The notes under the pieces: model-generated
The model's input: the letters and a program-made list of their open reading frames with translations, nothing else
Told to the model about the DNA's origin: nothing
Databases searched by the model: none
In this document: in pieces, positions 34,918 through 47,852 of the stretch
Position numbering within the stretch: position 1 is the first letter of the stretch
Layout: each line of letters opens with the position of its first letter
Position numbers and translations under genes: made by a program
Source of the DNA: Przewalskia tangutica
Lineage: Eukaryota; Streptophyta; Magnoliopsida; Solanales; Solanaceae
Assembly: GCA_029844215.1 (NCBI GenBank)
Contig: CM056721.1
Coordinates: 57,081,815-57,145,814 of the forward strand
DNA: 64,000 nucleotides
Direction: 5' to 3'

Positions 34918-37900
34918 TGTCACGACCCGACCCCGGGGCCGCGACTGGTGTCCTATCGGGGCACCCTGTCAGGGACACATCAGAGAATAGCAGCGGAACA
35001 TACATAATACAAAATCTGTATAAGGTAAACATCTCTAGCAAGCCGACAAGGCCGCCTTTCATAAAATAACTTAATCGAATGTGAAACAGTACAACTGGTT
35101 CTTACAGCCCAAACCACAAACGTGACTACAGACCTCTAGGAATAACAACTGTGGCGGGACAGGGCCCCGTCATACCCCCTGAATGTACAAAATTCTATAA
35201 CCTCAGGGAATCATACCAAAAAGACAAAGCCTCCGAAGGGATAGAGCTTTCCAAGAAACGAACAGTGGTCCTAAGAGTGCGGACCAGCAAGCTACGTATC
35301 TCGACCTGTGGCATGAACGCAGCCCACCGAGGGAGATCAGTACAACAGGTACCAAGTATGTGAAACTGAAAATACTGTAATAAAATCATAAGTCTGAAAA
35401 TAAGCTGGGGTCAGGGGTGAAATCAACTTACCTTTTACTGTGCCTTACTAACAATGAGAGTAACAAACATATACATAATACTGCATAAAATAGGAGGCTC
35501 GTGATCAAAACAGGGTCCCTCGCCCGTAGTATCAATAAGCAATCCTACTCCTGGGACTATTTCACCCGCATGGGTCCTGTGGACCCGCATGAGGTATTCT
35601 CGCATAGTCAGACTACCGCATGAGACTATTTCACCCGCGTAAGCCCATAAGGACTCGCGACGAGGTATTTCTCGCATCGTAGGTAGCAAGTCCACTAACA
35701 GTGGTATAACGATCTTGGGGACTTACCCTCGATATACTCTACCTCAAACAGATGGTATAACGATCTGGGACTTACCCTCGATATACTCTTACACCGGAGC
35801 GTATGGTATAACGATCTGGGATGTACTCGCCGGATATACTCTTATCTTGGAGCGGATGGTATAACGATCTTGGGGCTTGCCTCGATATACTCTTACACCG
35901 TGCGGATGGTATAACGATCTTGGGCCCGCCTCGATATACTCTTACACCGAAAAGGTGGTATGACGATCTGGGGCTTGCCCTCGCATACTCTTACCCCGAG
36001 AAGGTGGTATAATGATCTTGGGGTCAGACTCTCGATATACTCTTATCTTTGAGCAGATGGTATAACGATCTTGGGGCTTGCCTCGATATACTCTTACACC
36101 GTGCAGATGGTATAACGATCTGGGCCCGCCTCGGATATACTCTACCCTAGCTCAAATCACATCATATCATAATCATAAATAAGTTAAGAAAACTTATAAC
36201 TTCTTATTAGCTTTGTCCATATACTCTCTCATTAATCTTTACTTAAGGCACTTAATCATATCTTTAATGAAAGAAAACCGGGAATTTAACCCAAGTACTA
36301 CATACTTCAATTCTTTTTAAAAGTGACTCTTTTTCATACATAAAACCCTTGGGCAATTGATGCCTTAAAAATCAATTTGCCTTTCATAAATCAAATCATT
36401 TGTCCTTGCTTATCTTACTTAGAGTAAATATCTTCGTGTTGACCTTTCATAAAGCTAATATAACTAACTTCCCATAAAGTCGTTATACTATTTTTATACT
36501 TTAGAAATTAAGACCTTCTCATCTTTTCATAAGGCCGTTATAACTAACTTCCCATAAAGCCGTTATAACTCCTTATAAACCATTTTGTTCTTTTACTAAC
36601 CAAGAGACTTATACTTCAACAAATCTACCCAACTTTCAAAAATACTTCAAGCCTCTTATCTTTAGAATAATTCAATACTCAATACTTTCACACCAAGTAC
36701 TCTATACTTTTGTAAAATCATACTTTTCCCTTAACCAAGGGACTTATACTTCTTAAAACAAAACAAGTCTTTATTTATACTTAAACAAGTAAGAATACTA
36801 AACCTTGTACGTCTACCGTACTACATAGATACAAATACTCATGCTCAAAGGATAGGAAAGCTTCACATACCTTTTTGATCAATCCACTTGCTAAGTACAA
36901 ACTACCGCAAGTAATATGTCAACCTAAAATAACCATGATACGTTTATTAACCTCTAATTTCAATGTAGAATAATCTAAACTCAAAGCCACTAAATTCTAT
37001 GGAAAATTGGGCAGCATTTCCTTTGTTTCTACATACTTTGCCACCTTTCTCAAGGCCGAATTTATCATCCAAACGCCACATTTAAGGCTCAACAATCCAA
37101 CATTTTAAAGGGGATTACACCTCCAAACTTGGGTGTGTAAAATTCTGCCCCATTAGGTACAACAATTCACTTAACAATTCTAAGGTAGTTTTTAGGCTAC
37201 AACATGCTCATAATATCTTCTTAACCAATTCTTTTATATCCAAACCACATTTCTTGCATGCAATGACTCTAAGAGCATTATTTACTACCACAAGTTCTTC
37301 CTTCTTAACATGCAACACTAGAAACTAATTCTAAAGGAAGAAATGTTACCTTAAAGCTTTAGCCAAATCTTTCCAACCACTTGCTAGCTTCCTTTTCAAG
37401 AACACCACCACAACAACCTTCACAAGCTAGCCACAAGCTTCCTTCTTGCTTTTATTTTCAGATTTTTCCTAAGGCTAGAATGTCTCTTGGGATTTTAGAG
37501 AGAAGGAAGAGCTTTTGTCTAAGATAGAGAGAGAGAGAGATGAAATATGACCAAGTCTTGAAGACTTGGTCAATATAGTGCATGCAAAATCAGATGGGGG
37601 GGGGGGGGACACTTGTCACCCTCCCAAGGTCTTTTAAAAGAAAAATCGCTTTTCCTAAGTTTTTCCGCCTGCATCCGCCTCGCCGCGCGACTGCTTCGGC
37701 AAGGCGCCGCAACTCTTGCGGACCCTCAGATCTTCCGCCGCGCCTCGCTTCAGCGCCGCGCTGAAACTTCAGCGACCTCGCATTTTCGCGCCATGCCCTC
37801 GCATCCGCGCGCGCCTGCCGCTTTGTCCAAACACATTTTTGTCCGATCACAAGACCGAACTTGTAATTTCATAACTTCCTACTCTGATGTCCTATCGACG

Positions 37901-38106
37901 AACGTTTGGTTGCGTTGGAATCTAGACTCAACGAACTACGCCCTAGGCCTTTGAAACACTTAGGAACTCTCAATGTACCAGGTCATAACCCGCCTCAAAG
38001 TTGACTAAAACCCGTCCGGAACAATCCGTCAACCTATCCCTTGGAAATTTTAAGTCTTACATGCTTTCAGACACTCTCACACGTAGGTCGAACTACGGGT
38101 ATAACA
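34918..38106 (-). repeat. 3' LTR of Y
   Basis: TGTCACGACCCGACC to GGGTATAACA. Contains the 9-unit minisatellite, repeated phrases CCCATAAAGTCGTTATA near 36470-36570, a GAGAGAGAGA tract near 37530, and a 13-G run near 37596 that is absent from the partner LTR. Confidence 0.92.
35701..36150 (-). repeat. LTR minisatellite, 9 units of about 51 bp (Y 3' LTR)
   Basis: Nine TGGTAT(A/G)A(C/T)GATCT units, starts near 35702, 35752, 35804, 35856, 35908, 35957, 36006, 36058 and 36106. V has five of the same unit at the same LTR position. Confidence 0.9.
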
Positions 38107-38988
38107 TTCTCCCCCACTTAGAAACATTCGTCCCCGAATGTTCTTTTGGAGCCAATCTAATATTCCTCGGTACTTCCTCGTACTTTACACCAATGGAACT
38201 TTACCATGCCATTTGTGACCCTAAGATATCGCACACGCTTAATCATTCCTTATAAGTCAAACAGAAAACGAACCCAAGATATGAACCATTACCACTTACT
38301 CCCGTTCATGGCCTATGTAGTGCCCGTCAGAATTACCAACCGATTCTATCACATGTTCATAGTCTCAATATCCCTCGTTCATGATACTAAATCTTACAAC
38401 AATCCCATCACTTACTCCACCCGGATCTCATCTGTACTATCCCCTTAAGCATACCACGTAGCTTAATTTACAACCATAGTCTCCCATTAGGTCCCTTAAT
38501 TAAACTTCTTAAGGGTCTATTACCTTCTTAGACAACTCATCATCTCCTAACTATCTCAAATCAGTACGTAAAACCTTGATGAGAGTTTATTAAACCGTTT
38601 CATACCTTCCCGGTATCTAATTAGCCCTTACCAATTCTTGGTAATCTAAAATCATTCTAGGCAGCCCATATATGACCCTTATACATAAATCAGATAGTCG
38701 ACGTCACAATACCAACTATACTACAAATATTACCAACCCGATACGCAATCCACATAATCTTTCCCGGTCATCACGCTTTCGTGAATGCAAACACCATAAC
38801 CTGTTAGGAGAGACGACTTAACCACACAAATTCTATCGCACGATCTTAGAGTGAGAAGAATGGAAACCAATCCTAAATGTCCTGCAGCCTCCTGATTATA
38901 GATGTGGTGCATAACACACCGATAATCAAGACTCTACTAGACACGGTCTGTAGACATTTTCCGAGAACTAATCGCCTGATACCACTTT
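38107..38988 (-). mobile_element. Interior of Y: PPT, hairpin, unknown segment, leader, PBS
   Basis: A C-rich PPT complement follows the LTR; hairpin AACATTCG/CGAATGTT at 38123-38142 with a 4-nt loop. 38150-38800 resembles no gag or pol sequence I can recognise and has no convincing open frame. 38830-38988 matches the common leader; the stem-loop near 38895-38935 has ATGCAC rather than GTGCAC, so the loop palindrome is broken. PBS reads TGGTATCAGGCG. Confidence 0.75.
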
Positions 38989-41900
38989 TGTCACGACCAC
39001 CCTCGGCCGCGATCGTGTCCTATCGGCACCGCCGTGACACATCGAGAATAGCAATGAACATACATAATACAAAGTATAAGGTAAACATCTCTAGCAAGCC
39101 GACAAGGCCGTCTTTCATAAAATAACTTAATCGAATGTGAAACAGTACAACTGGTTCTTATAGCCCAAACCACAAACGTGACTACGCACTTAGGAATAAT
39201 AATCGTGGCGACAGGCCCCGCCATACCCCGAATGTACAAAAGTCTATAACCTCGTGGAATCATACCAAAAAGACAAAGCCTCCGGCGGATGGAGCTTTCC
39301 AGAAATGAACAGTGGTCCTAAGAGCGGACTGCCAGTTACGATCTCGACTGCGGCATGAACGCATTTCACGGCGAGGTCGCATAACAGTACCAAGTATGTG
39401 AAATCAAAATATCGTAATGAAATCATAAGTCCAAAATAAGTCGGGTCGGGGTGAAATCAACTTACATTTTACTGTGCCTTACTAACAATTAGATTAACAA
39501 ACATATACATAATACTGCAAAAAATAGGAGGCTCGTGATCAAAACAGGTCCTCGCCTGTAGTATCAATAAGCAATCCTACTCGACTATTTCACCGCACGG
39601 GTCCCGTGGACCCGCATGAGGTATTCCTCGTGATAGTCAGACTACCGCACGGGACTATTTCACCCGCATAAGCCCATAAGGACTCGCATAAGGTATTTCC
39701 TCGCATCGTGGGTAGCAAGTCCACGAATGCAGTGGTATAACGATCTTGGGGACTTACCCTCGATATACTCTTACCCCAAACAGATGGTATAACGAGCTGG
39801 GGACTTACCCTCGATATACTCTACACCGGAGCGGATGGTATAACGATCTGGGGTCAGACTCTCCGGATATACTCTTATAATCGAGCAGATGGTATAACGA
39901 TCTTGGGGCTTGCCTCGATATACTCTACACCGTGCAGATGGTATAACGATCTTGGGCCCGCCTCGATATACTCTACACCGGAGAAGGTGGTATGACGATC
40001 TTGGGGCTTGCCTCGACATACTCTACCCCGGAGAAGGTGGTATAACGATTTTGGGTCAGACTTCGATATACTCTTATACCGAGCAGATGGTATAACGATC
40101 TTGGGGCTTGCCCCTCAGATATACTCTTACACTGGTGCAGATGGTATAACGATCTTGGGCCTGCCCCTCAGATATACTCTTACCCTAGCTCAAACTGTCA
40201 TCATATCATAATCATAAATAAGTTAAGAAAACTTATAACTTCTTATTAGCTTTGTCCATATACTCTCTCATTAATCTTTACTTAAGGCACTTAATCATAT
40301 CTTTAATGAAAGAAAACCGGGAATTTAACCCAAGTACTACATACTTCAATTCTTTTTAAAAGTGACTCTTTTTCATACATAAAACCCTTGGGCAATTGAT
40401 GCCTTAAAAATCAATTTGCCTTTCATAAATCAAATCATTTGTCCTTGCTTATCTTACTTAGAGTAAATCTCTTCGTGTTGACCTTTCATAAAGCTAATAT
40501 AACTAACTTCCCATAAAGCCGTTATACTATCTTTATACTTTAGAAATTAAGACCTTCTCATCTTTTCATAAGGCCGTTATAACTAACTTCCCATAAAGTC
40601 ATTATAACTCCTTATAAACCATTTTGTTCTTTTACTAACCAAGAGACTTATACTTCAACAAATCTACACAACTTTCAAAAATACTTCAAGCCTCTTATCT
40701 TTAGAATAATTCAATACTCAATACTTTCACACCAAGTACTCTATACTTTTGTAAAATCATACTTTTCCCTTAACCAAGGGACTTATACTTCTTAAAACAA
40801 AACAAGTCTTTATTTATACTTAAACAAGTAAGAATACTAAACCTTGTACGTCTACCGTACTACATAGATACAAATACTCATGCTCAAAGGATAGGAAAGC
40901 TTCACATACCTTTTTGATCAATCCACTTGCTAAGTCCAAACTACCGCAAGTAATATGTCAACCTAAAATAACCATGATACGTTTATTAACCTCTAATTTC
41001 AATGTAGAATAATCTAAACTCAAAGCAACTAAATTCTATGGAAAATTGGGCAGCATTTCCTTTGTTTCTACATACTTTGCCACCTTTCTCAAGGCCGAAT
41101 TTATCATCCAAACGCCACATTTAAGGCTCAACAATCCAACATTTTAAAGGGGATTACACCTCCAAACTTGGGTGTGTAAAATTCTGCCCCATTAGGTACA
41201 ACAATTCACTTAACAATTCTAAGGTAGTTTTTAGGCTACAACATGCTCATAATATCTTCTTAACCAATTCTTTTATATCCAAACCACATTTCTTGCATGC
41301 AATGACTCTAAGAGCATTATTTACTACCACAAGTTCTTCCTTCTTAACATGCAACACTAGAAACTAATTCTAAAGGAAGAAATGTTACCTTAAAGCTTTA
41401 GCCAAATCTTTCCAACCACTTGCTAGCTTCCTTTTCAAGAACACCACCACAACAACCTTCACAAGCTAGCCACAAGCTTCCTTCTTGCTTTTATTTTCAG
41501 ATTTTTCCTAAGGCTAGAATGTCTCTTGGGATTTTAGAGAGAAAGAGGAGCTTGAACTTTTAAGAGAGAAGGAAGAGCTTTTGTCTAAGAGAGAGAGAGA
41601 GAGATTAAATATGACCAAGTCTTGAAGACTTGGTCAATATAGTGCATGCAAAATCAGATGGGGACACTTGTCACCCTCCCAAGGTCTTTTAAAAGAAAAT
41701 CTGCTTTTCCTAAGTTTTTCCGCCTAATCCCGCCTGCACTGCGTTCGCTTCCCGGCCATGGCGCCACAACTCCCGCGACTCGATCTTCCGCGCGCCTCGC
41801 TTCCCGCCACTGGGCCTCGCTTCCAAGCGCGCTGAAACTTCAGCAACCCCTCAGTAGTTTCGCGCTGCCTCGTGATCCAGCCATGCCCTGCCGCGCTTTG

Positions 41901-42185
41901 TCCGAAACACATTTCTTTCCGACTGCGCACTGAACTTGTAATTCTCATAACTTCCTACTATGATGTCCTATCGACGAACGGTTGGTTGCGTTGGAATCTA
42001 GACTCAATGAACTACACCCTAGACCTTTGAAACACTTAGGAACTCTCAATGTACCGGGTCATAACCCGCCTCAATGTTGACTAAAACCCGTCCGGAACAA
42101 TCCGTCAACCTATCCCTTGGAAATTTTAAGTCTTACATGCTTTCGTACACTCTCATACATAGGGTCAGAACAACGGGGTATAACA
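38989..42185 (-). repeat. 5' LTR of Y
   Basis: Starts TGTCACGACCACC and ends CGGGGTATAACA. Nearly identical to the 3' LTR outside CTG/CAG sites. Includes an extra 45-bp partial duplication of the GAGAGAAGGAAGAGCTT segment near 41535-41585. Confidence 0.92.
39732..40185 (-). repeat. LTR minisatellite, 9 units (Y 5' LTR)
   Basis: Starts near 39733, 39785, 39836, 39888, 39939, 39988, 40038, 40089 and 40140. Same count as in the partner LTR, with scattered CCCCTCAG to CTCG differences. Confidence 0.9.
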
Positions 42186-45029
42186 CAAACTACAGTTCAC
42201 AATAAATAAGCAGTCATGTCAAGTCAGGGACTCACGCCCTCAATGTCATCACTCAAATATAACTATGGGTCTCACGCCCACAACATCAATCATGCCCGTG
42301 GAATACCTTCCTCACTGCCGGCAGTCTATGATATAAAAGCGTCAAGGAATACACATGAACACCAGGTCCCACCTGTGTCATAATAAAACCGTACGGGGTA
42401 AGTACGAAGGCATAGCCGACTACTAAAACCCACAGTACCAACAAAGTCATAAATCAGACACGCGGCTGCCTAGACCGCCACATGATCGGTGGCCACTCGC
42501 TCATAGATCAAATGCGCGCCTAATCTCGAACTTCCCGCAGCTCCGCATAGGCCACACATAGGCCCGCATGAGGTATTCCCGCGACGGTAGCTACTCCCGA
42601 TCGCCCCGACTCGCACCGCATGGCTACATAGATCGCATGGCCATATAGACCGCACACTAACCTCGAACTCGTAGCTCCGCATAGGTCCCCTGGACCCGCA
42701 TGAGGTATTCTCGAATCATAGTCCCAGACTGCCTGAGGTATACCCCGCATCGGAGGGCAGCTTAACCCCCGGTATCATGTCAAGAGGTGAGTGGTACAAT
42801 ACTATCATAACGGCTTATCGTTAAACAACATAAGCACAATCAAGGGAAACCCCTTTACACAAACATCACAAGATACTAACACACGTAGCATCCTAAACAT
42901 GTTTACTTATCAAATCAACAAGAAAGTATTTACAAGGCTATCACAAACCAACACAATCAAGTTATTCACACAAGGTACTTTCTACTTTATGTTAACAAGT
43001 TCGGGTTTTTATCCACAAAGTACTTCATACATTAACTCTTTAAAAGATCCGTTTCTTTCACAAAAGTCACACAATACCCATAGTATAAAAATAGAGTGAC
43101 TATTTTTTTTTAAGTAAACCAAAACACTTCCCTTTATAAAATCAAGTAACAACATTATTTTCCAAACGTTCAAGTTTGCCTAATTTCAAATGCTCAAGTT
43201 TCTCATTTTCGAAAGGTTTCGTAGTTCATAGTTTTAATCACTTAATAATATAATTCTCCTTTAAAACAATTTGAGAAATATATGCCTTATGTGTGAGTAG
43301 GTTATTCTTGTTTATAACAATCTTATTAAAGCAGCCATGATCTAGGAAATGTAATATCATTTTGTCTCATCTTAGCTTCTATGCAGATGGAGGTTTCTAC
43401 TGGTTTTAATAAAACTTAATTAGTCAATACATTTCCCTTTATTAGCGCTGCAGTGGTTTGTTCGATACTTATTCTCATTTCCGAAATCAATACAAGGCGT
43501 TTATAAACAATTAAGTAAACCGTTCCTTTTATCTCTCTTAAGTCGTTATACCTAACTTCCCAAAAAGCTAGTATAACTCTTAAGCTTTTAAAACCAAGTA
43601 TTACTCTTCTTTCAAAAACAGTTCTTAATTCTTTTGAAATACTTCAAGATTCTTATTATTTAGACTCAAGTCAAAAGACATCGCAAGAAACCACGCTCGC
43701 TTAACACACGACGCCTCACCGTACTATATATATTCTTTTAAAATATCATGCTCAAGAGGATAGGAAGAATCACATACCTCGCGACGATTATCGACAATTA
43801 GCAAAACGCTCAACGGTTATAACCCGGCTAGCCTTGTCCACCATTCAAGTAGAACATGCTACTCGCAGAACTTTCAACCTATAAAGGCCATATACGTCTA
43901 TCAACGTCTAGACTACTCTGTAGAATATTCTAAGCAGAGGGTTCTCTATTCTACGGAAAATCGGGCAGCACTTCCCTACCCGTTAAACTACACAAGTCTC
44001 ATCAGAATACAAATTCTATGTAAGTACAGTTCAATCTTCTTCTTTAATATTCTTCTATGTATCTTATAATCATTTCTATATAACTACAGTATGTAATTCC
44101 CAATTACAATATAAGGACAAAAGTATTTACCTCGATAAGCCCAAAATTATTCAAGTTTAAATGTCGATCCTGAGCAACGTTTAGCTCCTACTCTGGGCGC
44201 TCCAACCCGTTCCAAACAACCCTTAGAAGTTCTACGCAGCTTCTTCTTAATACTTCAACCAACTGTGAAGATTTTCCTTAGGGTTTCGTTTGTGATCAAG
44301 GGAAGTATAGTAGTATTTATGGGCTTTTAGTATAGTGGGTAACCTTGGAATACTACAAGGTATTTGGGCAAGGTATTTTGAATAGTAACAATACTGAGAA
44401 TACTTTTCTACCAAGGGGGTATTTTACGAGAACAACTCAAGAGAGGGGGGGGGGGGTATTTTACGAGAACAACTCAAGAGAGAGGGGGGATGTTTCGGCC
44501 AAGGCTCACAAAGGGGGAGGGGTGCTCTTGGACGAGAGCACTACAAAGAGGGGGAAGGATTTTCAAGACTTAGAAATTATTTGTGGATGAAGAAGTCTTC
44601 AACTAAGGGGGGGTATTTATAGGACTTTCAATGGCCAAGATTAAGACAAGTGGTGGGCAAGTGGAGGGTCAAGATTTGGACAAGTGTGTGTGGGTCCCAC
44701 TTACTCATCTACCACACAAAATATCACAAAATATCCTACCAACTCCTTGACCAAAAAAAACGCCAAGAATGTTGCCCACAAAATCGTCCACTTGAGGGTG
44801 ACAAGTGTCGCCCTCTCGTTGGTCCAAAATATTTCATCTCTCGGAAAAATCCGCAAAAATAATTAATGTTGCAACCGTAATTTTCCCTTCGCAAAGTCCG
44901 GAAAATGTTTCGTCGGAAAACAATTGATTATCGGGGGTTGTGCACAAATTTCGTCCCTTGCCTAACTTAAGGCTTAAACTTTTGTACGTACGTCCTCACG
45001 TACATACTCTGGAAATACGGGGTATAACA
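42186..45029 (-). repeat. 3' LTR of W, remaining part
   Basis: Resumes with CAAACTACAGTTCAC after Y and ends GGGGTATAACA at 45029. Includes GC-rich repeats 42540-42770, G-run near 44448, minus-strand TATA at 44615-44621 and palindrome 44794-44815. Confidence 0.9.
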
Positions 45030-46640
45030 TTCTCCCCTCCTTAGAAACATTCGTCCCGAATGTTCCTTCTCAAGACGGATAACGATGAAGTTCCTTTTAA
45101 CTTAAACAAGTTGCCAATGCCACATATGGCCACAAAATAACACACGCGCAAATACTTACATCCTAGTCCATGAGGAATCACCTCTAACATCACAAAAGCT
45201 CCCACCCGAGGTCTAAAATATACTCCCTTTGCACCTTCACTTTACAAAAGAAATGATCACATCTATGTTCTTAACCCATGCTCGCTTCTTCCCTTACTCG
45301 TCGTACCCTTCTCGTACACTCGAACTTTTTCTTATAACTTACCACATTGCTATCGCCAGCTTCAAAATCTCTGGTTACTAACTCCAACTTGGTCATCATT
45401 AACTGGGAACACTCTGGATGGATCTCCGATATTTTTCCGATCATAGCAACACGAAAGACCGGACATACTGCCTCCTACGTCGTACGGCAATGCTAACCTA
45501 TAGGCAAGTTGGCCTATTTTCCATATGATCTGAAAACGCTCAAAGTACCTCGGCTAAGTTTCCCCTGCTTTCCAAAACTTGTCACACCCTTTCCGGAGTG
45601 GTACCTTCAAGAAGACCCACCGCCAACTCAACCTGCCGCCGCCGCCGATTATCCGCACGACTTCTGTTGACTCTGAGCTGCCAATAACCTCTCTTGGATA
45701 AGCTACACCCTATCCACAGTCTGCTGGAACAAGTATGAACCAACTATCCGAATCTTGCCAACATCGAACCAATCGACCGGCAACCTACACTACCGCCCAT
45801 ACAAGGCTTCATAAGGAGACACCCGAATACTGAAATGGTAGCTATAAAACACTCCCTCAATAGGAGACAACAATCCTCACAGCTACCCCTGAAATCCAAA
45901 CACTGGCCCGAGGGCGAATGCGATACTGAGACTCACCTGAGTTTCTAACCCTGCCTGGTAAAACTTCCAGAAAAAGAAATAGCCGTAACCTGGGCTGCCC
46001 GGCCCATCATAAGGTGAAAGTAGGCACCTCGTGCAGCCTTACAACCTTCCTGATATAATCATCTCGCATAACCCTCTGCCGAGTAAACGGTCTTGACTAA
46101 AAGATAAGATGGGCTGACCTCATCGGTCCGACTACTGGTCGAACGCATCCACGAACTCGTACGCTGGTTAACTAAACTTGGGCCTAACACCCTCGTGACC
46201 CCACCACCTGGCGGGACCACCTCGAACTGACCCCACCATATTACAGGCCGCGGGTTGACCCGCGATTGGTCCTCAACCCGACCCGCTATCGGTCAAAACT
46301 CTTATTCCCCGATCCGAAACAATCTCACCATCGAGTCACGAAAACCTAGTGGTCTTCTTAGCTCAACTACCCTCTTTCATTTCGTACCACTCAGGGACTT
46401 ATCACACAAACATATCTCACGTGTACTATGCACTCCGATAAGGGTCAAACATAAAAATAAATCTTTTACTCGAGATGGCCTTACCTCTAAGGTCTCCACG
46501 TAACATTCTAAGGCTCACACTTTCCCTTATCCCCAATCTTACCCTTTTTAACTAACCATGATTCCTAATTACAATTAACACAATGCTATCATAACACTTA
46601 AGATATACTCATCTTATCACACATACTAATCTCTAGAGGG
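45030..46640 (-). pseudogene. PPT, hairpin, integrase remnant and spacer of W
   Basis: The PPT complement starts at 45030; the hairpin is at 45046-45064. About 45400-46100 is, on the minus strand, a decayed integrase C-terminus: recognisable are a TMxPYEALYGR-like stretch near 45815, the Arg/His-rich YADxRRR segment near 45650 and a KQGKLSP-like phrase near 45560. Frames are broken throughout. 46140-46640 corresponds to the common noncoding spacer. Confidence 0.65.
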
Positions 46641-47654
46641 TTAAGGATATACCTGTATCTACCGCTTCACTCCCCTTTGTCGTTCTAATCAATCCTGCCC
46701 TGTTGGGCGCATAGCTAGGGAAGGTGATGAACTGGTCACTGATCCCGGCGTCGAGTCTCTACATCCGCGCCACTGGCCTGACAATTCCTCGCAAATGGCC
46801 TCGCTGGCCGCAAGCATAACAAGTCGCCAAGAAGTACGACACTTCCCACAATGACACTTACCACAACGCCACACCGAGCGGGGTGGCCTCTCGTTAACAC
46901 CCCTTCCTCTCCGAGCCACCGACCAGAATCGACCGTAGTCGAGTCCTCCTACTTGCATCCTCCTACTAGACACCTTTTCGACATACGGCTCGACGGCCGC
47001 AAGTAAAATAAGCACCAACAAAAAGACGACATTCCCGACGACGCTCACATTGTGAATACCGAGGAAAATCAATCCTACCGGGCCGAACCGACGTAGATCG
47101 TGAATCGAAGCCCCGAGCTCACCAACTCTCGCATACCCCGAACGCCCCAAGTCTGGAGGACCACTCGCACCGGGCGGATGCGCATAATCAATTGCATCGA
47201 GAAGGTCCGCCGATAGTTACCAAAGGACCTCGCTATTCTCGCCCTCTTCACGATCTTGGTTAACCCGCCGATACCTACGCTTTCTCACAAGATAAGCTCA
47301 GACGCAGCCATGCCTACGCCGATCAAGAGCTACTTGCACAACCTCTCTTAGATAATCATCAAGACTGTGATAAATCGGTACATAATATACTCTCGTTGCT
47401 AAATCCTAGCTAGTAACAGGTCGCCTCTTTGCAATACATACTTTCGCTAATGGTCGTGAATCAAGGTCCAGATATCATGGCCGCAGAGGGAATCGCCGCC
47501 ACTGGGCTAAACTCACGGGCCGTGACGAGCGTAACTCCCCGAATGAAGCACCACCTCAGTGATGATTGGGCATGTGCCTCGTAACCTCCTCGAACTCTAC
47601 TCGCCTCCTCGGCCGCTTTGCCTTCTTCGGGCCGGGTTGTCTTACACGAGGCAT
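46641..47654 (-). pseudogene. gag: Degenerate gag of W
   Basis: The start ATG is at 47654 (MPR-type N-terminus after CGAGGCAT on the plus strand). The frame is lost quickly. The Gag core is mostly absent or unrecognisable. The knuckle region near 46810-46870 reads KCHCGKCRTSW and then CYACGQ-like DNA in another frame. C-terminal SVTSSSPSLAMRP matches SVAGSSPSIAMHL in the left element. Confidence 0.7.
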
Positions 47655-47852
47655 AATCGGTAGGGAAAGAAATACGTTAGAGGTCCAACTTATAACACGC
47701 CTCTACGGCACGATCTCGAGTGAGAAGAATGGAAACCAATCATAAATATCCTATAGCCTCCGACATTGGTGTGCACAACACACCGATAATCAAGACTTAC
47801 TAGATACGGTCAGTAGATACTTTCCGAGGATTAATCGCTTCGATACCACTTT
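47655..47852 (-). other. Leader and PBS of W
   Basis: PBS reads TGGTATCGAAGC (CAG altered). The leader has GTGCAC near 47774, but the distal stem arm is disturbed. Confidence 0.75.

Larger units (their letters stand above)
34918..42185 (-). mobile_element. Element Y: LTR element with 0.88-kb interior (non-autonomous)
   Basis: LTRs 34918-38106 (3189 bp) and 38989-42185 (3197 bp), same subfamily as V. Perfect 5-bp target duplication CAAAC (34913-34917 and 42186-42190). The interior has PPT, hairpin, a short unrecognised segment, leader and PBS but no gag or pol. It is smaller than typical LARDs inside but far longer than TRIMs overall because of its LTRs. Confidence 0.94.

Noticed and set aside
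38205..38450. Open frames inside Y's interior (e.g. 38001-38255, 38206-38448)
   Set aside because: The first starts within the LTR; neither has a recognisable motif or codon bias, so coding is not supported.
35701..40185. Regular ~51-bp repeats, considered as a CRISPR-like array
   Set aside because: Units are directly tandem with no unique spacers, lie inside LTRs of a plant retrotransposon, and recur in the partner LTR.
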